This document shows, piece by piece, positions 1-6,919 of a stretch of DNA of 12,769 nucleotides; position 1 is the first letter of the stretch; each line of letters begins with the position of its first letter. Origin of the DNA: an uncultured Paraprevotella sp. (GTDB taxonomy: Bacteria; Bacteroidota; Bacteroidia; Bacteroidales; Bacteroidaceae); assembly GCA_900766785.1 (NCBI GenBank), contig CAAFWT010000140.1, forward strand, positions 1 to 12,769. Reading direction: 5' to 3'. Under the pieces are notes generated by a model, which worked only from the letters and a program-made list of their open reading frames with translations, was not told the DNA's origin and did not search any database. The position numbers were made by a program, and so were the translations under genes.

Positions 1-2
1 AA

Positions 3-3000
3 ATGCAAAACAAAGGATTCGTTAAGGTTTTCGCGCTTCTGCTTACCCTTGTGTGCATCTTCTACCTGAGCTTCTCGGTGGCAACCAATCACTACGAGAG
101 CAAGGCAGAGACCATTGCACAGACCGAGGGAGAGGAGGCTGCCAATCGTTATCTTGACTCAGTACTCAATCACAAGGTGTACTGTAACGTGTGGACACTC
201 AAGGAGTGCCGCGAGATGGGTATTGGTCTGGGCTTGGACCTCAAGGGAGGTATGAATGTCATCCTGGAGGTAAGCGTGCCTGATGTCATCATGGCTCTGG
301 CCGACCACAAGGAGGTGAGCGACGAAAACTTCCGCCGTGCCGTAGAGCAGGCAACAAAAGAGGCTGCCAACAGCCAGAGTGATTTCATTACCCTGTTTGT
401 GAAGAACTACAAGGCCCTGGCACCAGGGAAGCCTCTGGCAGAAATCTTTGCCACACAGCAGTTGCGTGACAAGGTGACCACCCAGAGCAACGACAAGGAG
501 GTGGAGCGCGTACTCCGCGCAGAGGTAAAAAGTGCCATCGACAACTCCTACAACGTGCTTCGTACCCGTATTGACCGCTTCGGTGTGGTACAGCCCAACA
601 TCCAGGCTCTCGAAGGCCAGGAAGGACGTATCATGGTGGAGATGCCTGGCGTGAAGGAGCCCGAGCGTGTACGTAAGCTCCTGCAGGGAAGTGCCAACCT
701 GGAGTTCTGGGAGACCTACAATTCCAATGAGATTGTCCCCTTCCTGAATACTCTGGACAGAAAACTGGCAGCTGTGGAAGATACACAGAAGGCCGAGGCT
801 GATACCACTGTGCAGAACGCTCAGGCTGAAGTCACAACTGATACCACACAGGTGGCTCAGGCCGATGCTGATACCGCCAAGGCAGCCAAGACCGACCTGG
901 CAGCTGTGGTGGGCGGCGACGGTGAGGAGAAGGCCGACAAGGTTCTCTCTGCCGCAGAGATTGAGAAGTTGCGCAAGCAGCATCCCCTCTTGAGTCGTCT
1001 GCAGTTGGTACAGGGCGCTTACGGATGTGTGGTAGGATATGCCGCCAAGCGCGATATGGATGCCATCAGCGAATTGCTCCAGACTCCCGAGGCTAAGGAA
1101 GTATTGCCTGCCGACCTGCGTCTGAAGTGGGGCGTGAAAGGTATTGGCGAAGGTGCCAGTGCCGATGTGTATGAACTCTATGCCATCAAGGTGACCGAGC
1201 GTAATGGACGTGCACCCCTGGAAGGTGATGTGGTGACCGATGCCAACGACACCTTCGACGAGCACGGACGTCCCTCTGTAAGCATGAAGATGAACGTGGA
1301 CGGCGCTCGCCGCTGGGCTGCTCTTACCAAGGCTAATCTGCATCGCAGCGTAGCCATCGTGCTTGACGACAATGTATATAGCGCTCCCACCGTTCAGAGC
1401 GAGATTACAGGTGGCAACTCTTCCATTACCGGCTCGTTCACTGCCGAGGAAACCCGCGACCTGGCCAATGTGCTCAAGAGCGGTAAGATGCCTGCTCCCG
1501 CCAAGATCGTGAGCGAGGAGATAGTAGGTCCCTCACTGGGTGCTGAATCCATCCAGCAGGGTATCTGGAGTTGTGTGATAGCCTTCGTGATACTGATGAT
1601 TTACATGGTGACCATGTACGGAGCAGTTCCTGGTATGGTGGCCAATGCAGCACTTATCCTGAACCTGTTCTTCACCGTGGGTATCCTGACCAGTTTCCAG
1701 GCTGCCCTCACCATGAGCGGTATTGCCGGTATGGTACTCACCCTGGGTATGGCAGTGGATGCCAACGTGCTCATCTACGAGCGCACCAAGGAAGAGCTGC
1801 GTGCAGGCAAGAAGGTGCGTGAAGCTCTGGAGGCCGGTTATAAGAATGCCTTCAGCGCCATCTTCGACTCCAACCTCACCAGCCTTATTACTGCTGTCAT
1901 CCTCTATAACTTCGGTACCGGACCCATCCGTGGTTTTGCCACCACCCTCTTCATCGGTATCTGTGTGAGCTTCTTCACAGCGGTGTTCCTCACCCGTGTG
2001 CTCTACACCGAGATGATGAACCGCGACAAGTGGCTGGGCCTGACCTTCCAGACCTCTATAGGAAAGAAGATTTCCTTCCAGAATCCCTCTTTCAAGATTA
2101 TGAGCGCATACTGCAAGAGCTTCACCATCTTTGGTGTGCTGGCTGTATTGAGCCTCGGATTCATGTTCACCAGAGGATTCAGCAAGAGTATCGATTTCAC
2201 AGGTGGTCGCAACTTTGTGGTACTCTTTGAGCAAGAGGTAGCACCCGAGACCGTGCGTGAATTGCTTGCAGAGGCCTTCCCCGAAAGCAATACCAGCGCC
2301 ATCGCTCTGGGTACCGATGGCAAGACCATCCGTATCTCCACCAACTATCGTATCAACGAGGACGGCATAGAGGTGGATAGCGAGATAGAGAGCAAGCTCT
2401 TTGATGTTCTCAAGGGCGGTAAGCTCTTGGCCGAGGACCTCACTTTGGAAAACTTCATCAACCGCGACGAGCGTGCAGGTGGTTCTATCATCAGCAGCCA
2501 GAAGGTAGGTCCTTCTGTGGCTGAGGATATCACCAATGGTGCCATCATCAGTGTGATACTGGCTCTGGCTGCCATCTTCCTGTACATCCTGGTACGTTTC
2601 CGCAACGTGGCATTCTCTGTAGGTTCCATCGTGGCTCTGATTATCGACACCCTCCTCATCTTGGGTGTGTACTCCATCTGCTGGGGCTGGATGCCCTTCT
2701 CTCTGGAGATAGACCAGACCTTCATAGGTGCCGTGCTGACCGCTATCGGTTACTCCATCAACGATAAGGTGGTGGTCTTCGACCGTATCCGCGAGTATCT
2801 GGGTCTCTATCCCAACCATGACCGTAAGGAGTTGTTCAATACCTCACTCAACAATACGTTGAACCGTACCATCAACACTTCTGTTTCTACGTTCATCGTA
2901 TTGGCAGTTATCTTCTGCCTGGGTGGAGCCAGCATTCGCAGTTTCGCATTTGCCATGATTCTGGGTGTGCTCTTCGGCACCCTGTCATCTATCTTCGTGG

Positions 3001-3047
3001 CTGCTCCTACAGCCTATCTGACGATGACAAAGTCAGGCAAGAAGTAA
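3..3047 (+). CDS. secDF: Protein translocase subunit SecDF (fused SecD-SecF)
   Basis: This inner-membrane RND-type subunit uses the proton motive force to help SecYEG pull proteins across the membrane. At 1014 residues it is a SecD-SecF fusion, as is usual in Bacteroidetes. The protein opens with a membrane segment (about residues 6-27). The SecD motif GLDLKGG follows near residue 77, then a long periplasmic P1 region, then the SecD membrane bundle with AVDANVLIYERTKEE (D586 is the conserved transmembrane Asp). The SecF half begins around residue 690 and carries SIDFTGGRN (D731) and IGYSINDKVVVFDRIRE (from about residue 915). Residues about 258-313 are an Ala/Asp/Thr/Gln-rich low-complexity insert in P1. 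The ATG at base 3 starts with the short N-terminus typical of the family, so the gene looks complete although its promoter lies outside the window. A hairpin terminator follows 30 bp after the stop. Confidence 0.97.
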   Translation: MQNKGFVKVFALLLTLVCIFYLSFSVATNHYESKAETIAQTEGEEAANRYLDSVLNHKVYCNVWTLKECREMGIGLGLDLKGGMNVILEVSVPDVIMALADHKEVSDENFRRAVEQATKEAANSQSDFITLFVKNYKALAPGKPLAEIFATQQLRDKVTTQSNDKEVERVLRAEVKSAIDNSYNVLRTRIDRFGVVQPNIQALEGQEGRIMVEMPGVKEPERVRKLLQGSANLEFWETYNSNEIVPFLNTLDRKLAAVEDTQKAEADTTVQNAQAEVTTDTTQVAQADADTAKAAKTDLAAVVGGDGEEKADKVLSAAEIEKLRKQHPLLSRLQLVQGAYGCVVGYAAKRDMDAISELLQTPEAKEVLPADLRLKWGVKGIGEGASADVYELYAIKVTERNGRAPLEGDVVTDANDTFDEHGRPSVSMKMNVDGARRWAALTKANLHRSVAIVLDDNVYSAPTVQSEITGGNSSITGSFTAEETRDLANVLKSGKMPAPAKIVSEEIVGPSLGAESIQQGIWSCVIAFVILMIYMVTMYGAVPGMVANAALILNLFFTVGILTSFQAALTMSGIAGMVLTLGMAVDANVLIYERTKEELRAGKKVREALEAGYKNAFSAIFDSNLTSLITAVILYNFGTGPIRGFATTLFIGICVSFFTAVFLTRVLYTEMMNRDKWLGLTFQTSIGKKISFQNPSFKIMSAYCKSFTIFGVLAVLSLGFMFTRGFSKSIDFTGGRNFVVLFEQEVAPETVRELLAEAFPESNTSAIALGTDGKTIRISTNYRINEDGIEVDSEIESKLFDVLKGGKLLAEDLTLENFINRDERAGGSIISSQKVGPSVAEDITNGAIISVILALAAIFLYILVRFRNVAFSVGSIVALIIDTLLILGVYSICWGWMPFSLEIDQTFIGAVLTAIGYSINDKVVVFDRIREYLGLYPNHDRKELFNTSLNNTLNRTINTSVSTFIVLAVIFCLGGASIRSFAFAMILGVLFGTLSSIFVAAPTAYLTMTKSGKK

Positions 3048-3079
3048 GAGAGAGGCTTGCGAGCCTATGACAACCTAAG

Positions 3080-3130
3080 CACCGGGCGGGGCACAGGGAC
3101 ATAACCTGCCTCGCCCGGTGTTCCGTTTTC
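3080..3130 (+). terminator. Rho-independent terminator of secDF
   Basis: A 14-bp stem (3080-3093 with 3107-3120, one G-T wobble) closes a 13-nt loop and is followed by the T-rich stretch TTCCGTTTTCATTT. It lies 32 bp after the secDF stop and 20-30 bp before the next gene, so it separates the two transcripts. Confidence 0.85.
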
Positions 3131-3152
3131 ATTTCCTATAGTTTCTGATGAT

Positions 3153-4580
3153 ATGAAGGGAATAGTATTCATCCTGCTCTCAATGCTCCATATAGGAGCA
3201 CTTTGGGCTCAGACCGATACCATAAGAGTGCTTGCTATCGGCAACAGTTTCTCGCAGGATGCTGTTGAGCAATATCTCTATGAACTGGGCCGTGAGGTGG
3301 GAGTGGAGTTGGTTATTGGTAATGGGTATCGTGCCGGACAAGGTTTCGCTTCCCATTGGCGTGATGTGACAGAGGAGAACAACACCTTTGAGTATCGCAA
3401 GGTGGTGAGAGGCATGCGCACCAACAAGCCTCATTCATCTTTGCGAACACTCGTGGAGGATGAGCCCTGGGACTATATCACCGTTCAGCAAGCCAGTCCG
3501 GAGTCGGGGTTGTACGGCACTTTTGAGCCCTGCATATCCGAGCTCCTCTCCTATGCTTCGGCACTCTGTCCCAACCCAGATGTTCAGATGGGATACCATA
3601 TGACCTGGTCTTATGCCATGGACTCCACCCATGGCGGTTATGCCAACTATGGTAGCAACCAGCAGACCATGTATGACAGCATCTGCCAGTCTGTACAGCA
3701 GGCGCTGGCCATACATCCCGAAATGGTCCTGATGGTGCCCAGCGGCACGGCCATTCAGAATGCCAGGCAGTCCTGGCTGGGGGACAATCTCAACCGCGAC
3801 GGATATCATCTCGACCTCCTCTTCGGCAGGTATACAGCAGCCTGTACCTGGCTGGAGCGCCTTACAGGTGTCTCCTCTGTGGGTCTTTCCTATCGGCCCG
3901 AGGGTATCGACTCCCTGACCGCCCTCACCTGTCAGATGGCAGCCCACAGGGCTTGTGCCACTCCATTCCATGTGGCAGATATGTCGGATGTGGGTTTCCC
4001 GCCTGTCAATGTGATTGAACCAGGATTGATAAAGTTCAACTTTGGGAATGAGCCTTGCGGTATAGATGACTGGAATGACATAGCTACCAACAGGCGCACG
4101 TACACCTGGATTACTGATGAGCACCAGCATCCCACGGGCATCACGCTAACAGCCACACATCCCATGTCGGGAGCCAATCAGCTGGGTGCCACCTATACGC
4201 TCACGCGCATGCTCATGCCAGCCTGTGTGAGCATGTCTGCCCTATGGGGATATTCCCAGGGTAAGTTCGGAGCGGCTCAGGCCCGCCCTATGGCAGAGTT
4301 CGTACTGGGTCATCTCAATCCCCGACTGAAATATGACTTCACCATCTATGCCTCACGCGGCGGAGGTGCCTACTCACGTCAGACCACCTTTGTCGTGCAG
4401 GGAGAGGAGAGTGAGGCAGAGTCGCTGCAGGCGACAGACAATGACCATGACGTGGTACGCTTCAGAGATGTGTGCCCCACAGCCGACGGCCGCATCCTCC
4501 TGCAGGTGATGCCTGGCCCCCATAACAACAGCCATCATCATTTCTATTATCTGAATGCTATGGTCATCAGGGCTCATTAG
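3153..4580 (+). CDS. Secreted DUF4886 (SGNH-hydrolase-like) protein with C-terminal beta-sandwich-like domain
   Basis: The 475-residue protein starts with a signal peptide, probably cut after ALWA (residue 19), so it acts in the periplasm or outside the cell. Residues about 24-240 match DUF4886, an SGNH/GDSL-like hydrolase fold. The block VLAIGNSFS (N31, S32, S34) stands where the catalytic serine block is expected. WDYITVQQAS (residues 106-115) resembles the middle block, and RDGYHLD (D216, H219) gives the Asp-x-x-His pair. Residues about 290-475 form a second domain, starting FNFGNEP and WNDI and ending in a YLNAMVI strand. It resembles the beta-sandwich modules attached to Bacteroidetes secreted esterases and binding proteins. 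The substrate is unknown; deacylation of a glycan is a family-based guess. The gene follows a terminator, so it has its own promoter, which I could not identify. Confidence 0.85.
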   Translation: MKGIVFILLSMLHIGALWAQTDTIRVLAIGNSFSQDAVEQYLYELGREVGVELVIGNGYRAGQGFASHWRDVTEENNTFEYRKVVRGMRTNKPHSSLRTLVEDEPWDYITVQQASPESGLYGTFEPCISELLSYASALCPNPDVQMGYHMTWSYAMDSTHGGYANYGSNQQTMYDSICQSVQQALAIHPEMVLMVPSGTAIQNARQSWLGDNLNRDGYHLDLLFGRYTAACTWLERLTGVSSVGLSYRPEGIDSLTALTCQMAAHRACATPFHVADMSDVGFPPVNVIEPGLIKFNFGNEPCGIDDWNDIATNRRTYTWITDEHQHPTGITLTATHPMSGANQLGATYTLTRMLMPACVSMSALWGYSQGKFGAAQARPMAEFVLGHLNPRLKYDFTIYASRGGGAYSRQTTFVVQGEESEAESLQATDNDHDVVRFRDVCPTADGRILLQVMPGPHNNSHHHFYYLNAMVIRAH

Positions 4581-4701
4581 GCTGGCATGGGGTATTTCCT
4601 CATGGACGTGAGTTCTCTCAGGGTACGTGGGGAGTAAGGATACAGATGGTCAGGTTCTGTAAAGTATTAGATACATTATAATATATATATAAGGTAAAAC
4701 A

Positions 4702-5187
4702 ATGGAAAACAAGAAAGAGATACAGTTGCAGTTCCGTCTGCAGGACGTGCGTCTGTTGCAGTTTGTCAATCTCTCCAACGGTTGGCCCGAAGGTGAGTTG
4801 CAGATAGGCAACCAGATACAGTTTCACGCCGATACCGCCAAGCGAGTGGTCTTGTGCAATCTGAATGTGGAGTATAAGAAGAATGACCTCACGCAGTTGC
4901 TCTTCGGAACGCAGGTGGTCATAGAATTCTCCCGTGAGAGCTGGAGTTCGCTCTATCAGCTTCAGGGCGACCATTGGATAGTACCTGCTCCGTTGGCCTG
5001 TCATTTGGCTGATGTGACCATGGGTGCTGCCCGCGGTATGCTCTCCGTCAAGAGTGAGGAGGCTGGTTTGCCTCGTCTGATATTACCTCTGATGGATCCC
5101 CGTCAGGTGGTGCGTGACAATCTGCGTTTCCCTCGTCAGAAACCAGCAGGAGAGATACCTCTGCCTCCATCGGCAGGCAACGCCTGA
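4702..5187 (+). CDS. Uncharacterised 161-aa protein, possible SecB-like fold
   Basis: I do not recognise this protein by sequence. It has no signal peptide or membrane segment and should be cytoplasmic. The predicted layout is four beta strands (about residues 6-20, 30-45, 48-58 and 63-75) followed by a helical part and the segment ARGMLSVKSEEAGLPRLILP (residues 113-132). This order, with a late A..RG....GLP.L.L.P stretch, resembles SecB (E. coli SecB has SMVSRGTFPQLNLAPV). That is a fold-level guess only. The last 17 residues are Pro/Gly/Ala-rich and lie in the 52-bp overlap with the convergent symporter gene. The start is well placed, after an AT-rich leader (TATATATATAAGGTAAAACA) of the Bacteroidetes kind. 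Codon use is like that of the neighbours, which supports a real gene. Confidence 0.75.
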   Translation: MENKKEIQLQFRLQDVRLLQFVNLSNGWPEGELQIGNQIQFHADTAKRVVLCNLNVEYKKNDLTQLLFGTQVVIEFSRESWSSLYQLQGDHWIVPAPLACHLADVTMGAARGMLSVKSEEAGLPRLILPLMDPRQVVRDNLRFPRQKPAGEIPLPPSAGNA

Positions 5188-6641
5188 TGGTTCTGGGGAC
5201 TTTGCCATCCCTCCAGCTGTTTGGCAATAACAGGCATCGTGTTTGGGTCAAACACAGGGTCTCTTCCTGCCTTTTTCTGTCGGCGATAGTCTTCCAGTAG
5301 GAATACGGCTTGGTGAGAGAGCATGAGGATGGCTGCCAGATTGCACAGAGTGAGCAGGGCCATGGTGATATCGGCCATGCCCCAGGCTATATCGAGTGTG
5401 ACCATAGCTCCCAGCATCACCATGCCACCCACTGCCAGTCGGTAGGCCAGCAGGCTCCATCTGCTCTTGCTGATGTATCGTATGTTGGCTTCGCCATAAT
5501 AGTAGTTCCCTATGATGCTGCTGAAGGCAAAGCACCATATCATGATGGCCATGAAGGGATTCCCCAGGGAGCCTATCTCGTGGGTGAGAGCATCCTGGGT
5601 GAGCTGTATGCCATTGGCAGCAGTAATGTCCACTCCACTCATGAGGATGATAAAGGCTGTGCACGTGCACACCACCAGCGTGTCCGTAAAGACGCCCAGG
5701 GCCTGTATCAGTCCTTGCTTTACTGGATGGCTCACCGTGGCCACGGCTGCGGCATTGGGTGCACTTCCCTCTCCTGCCTCATTGCTGAAGAGTCCGCGCT
5801 TGATGCCCTGCATGATGGTCACTCCCAGCACGCCTCCTGCTGCCTGGTCTATGCCGAAAGCATTCTTGATGATAGCCATCAGCACGCTTGGCAGCAGGCT
5901 GATATTCCAAATCACCACTCCCACAGCCACAGCCAGATACACCACCGCCATGGCAGGCACCACGGCCGAGGAGAATTTGGCTACGCGATGGATGCCTCCG
6001 AAGATGATGACAAGCGTCAGTCCTGTCAGTAAGAGCCCCATAGTGGCAGCATCCACTCCGAAGGCCTTTTCCCATGCCGCGCATATGGTGTTGCTCTGTA
6101 CGGAGTTGTAGGCAAACCCGAAGGTGACAATCATCAGGATGGCAAACACTATTCCCATCCATCCCTTGCCCAATCCGTATTTCATGTAATAGGCAGGGCC
6201 TCCGTAGAATGACGTTTCACCCCGGCGTTTGTAGAGTTGTGCCAAGGTAGATTCCACGAAAGCCAATGCCGACCCCAGGAGAGCCAGTACCCACATCCAG
6301 AATACAGCTCCTGGTCCGCCCAGGCTTATGGCTGTGGCCACTCCCGCCAGATTGCCTGTGCCTATGCGGCTTGCCAGAGCCACCACGAAGGCTTGGAATG
6401 AGGACACATGCTTCATCTTCCCATCCACCTTCAGCTCTCCTCCCAGTTCTTCCCGTCCTATCTGTGTGGCCTTTACCTTGTCGGGCCTTAACAGCAGACG
6501 TATCATCTCGCCCATGAGTCGGAATTGCACGAACCGTGTACGCCAGGTGAAGTACAAGGCGCATCCCGTGAGGATGGCTATCAGAATGTAGGTCCACAGG
6601 AAATCGCTCCATAGTGTCAGCAGGTCTTGTATCGTGTTCAT
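5136..6641 (-). CDS. Alanine/glycine:cation symporter (AGCS family)
   Basis: This is an inner-membrane carrier that takes up alanine or glycine with Na+ (or H+). The 501-residue protein has about ten or eleven hydrophobic segments. The AGCS signature GGPGAVFWMWVLALLG lies at residues 108-123, preceded by RIGTGNLAGVATAIS (92-106). The segment SNEAGEGSAPNAAA (286-299) matches the second family hallmark, with Glu where many members have Met (NEAGMGSAP). The start at 6641 gives the usual short N-terminus before the first membrane segment, and a TAACTTTG promoter box lies 68 bp upstream. The last 16 residues (486-501, QALPADGGRGISPAGF) run past the normally conserved tail into the opposite-strand gene. 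There is no operon partner. The choice between alanine and glycine cannot be made from sequence alone. Confidence 0.93.
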   Translation of the reverse strand: MNTIQDLLTLWSDFLWTYILIAILTGCALYFTWRTRFVQFRLMGEMIRLLLRPDKVKATQIGREELGGELKVDGKMKHVSSFQAFVVALASRIGTGNLAGVATAISLGGPGAVFWMWVLALLGSALAFVESTLAQLYKRRGETSFYGGPAYYMKYGLGKGWMGIVFAILMIVTFGFAYNSVQSNTICAAWEKAFGVDAATMGLLLTGLTLVIIFGGIHRVAKFSSAVVPAMAVVYLAVAVGVVIWNISLLPSVLMAIIKNAFGIDQAAGGVLGVTIMQGIKRGLFSNEAGEGSAPNAAAVATVSHPVKQGLIQALGVFTDTLVVCTCTAFIILMSGVDITAANGIQLTQDALTHEIGSLGNPFMAIMIWCFAFSSIIGNYYYGEANIRYISKSRWSLLAYRLAVGGMVMLGAMVTLDIAWGMADITMALLTLCNLAAILMLSHQAVFLLEDYRRQKKAGRDPVFDPNTMPVIAKQLEGWQSPQNHQALPADGGRGISPAGF

Positions 6642-6708
6642 ATCTTGAGGTATCCAATTTCTTATCTTGAGACTTGCCTGTCTCTTCCCTTTATAACCTT
6701 AATCTTTG

Positions 6709-6716
6709 CAAAGTTA
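6709..6716 (-). promoter_or_regulatory. Bacteroidetes -7 promoter box of the symporter gene
   Basis: The minus strand reads TAACTTTG, a match to the Bacteroidetes sigma-factor -7 consensus TAnnTTTG, 68 bp before the symporter start. No clear TTTG -33 element stands at the usual 19-21 bp. The box overlaps the perfect palindrome CTTTGCAAAG (6704-6713), which could be an operator. Confidence 0.55.
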
Positions 6717-6845
6717 CATGTTTTCCGTAAGAGAGGGGATGGTTTGGCTGTTGAGTAATCAGATATTTAGGGTGTATGCTTTCTGTATTGAGTCAAGTTG
6801 TGACAAAAAGGTCTTCAGATATGGTTTTTTCTCCAGAGAAATGTG

Positions 6846-6853
6846 TAACTTTG
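6846..6853 (+). promoter_or_regulatory. Bacteroidetes -7 promoter box of the rhamnosidase gene
   Basis: TAACTTTG matches the TAnnTTTG consensus and lies 66 bp before the rhamnosidase start, followed by an A-rich leader (ACATATAAAACAAAAA). The -33 element is weak. About 40 bp upstream, TTGTGACAA (6798-6806) is a short palindrome that could bind a regulator. Confidence 0.55.
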
Positions 6854-6919
6854 TAAGGAAAGAAATCTCTTTTTCCCCCTTTTTACTGTTTACACAATTA
6901 AGAACATATAAAACAAAAA

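Noticed and set aside
1533..2819. 428-residue open frame on the minus strand inside secDF (and a 394-residue one at 159-1343)
   Set aside because: Both are antisense shadows of secDF with no recognisable domain and unnatural composition.
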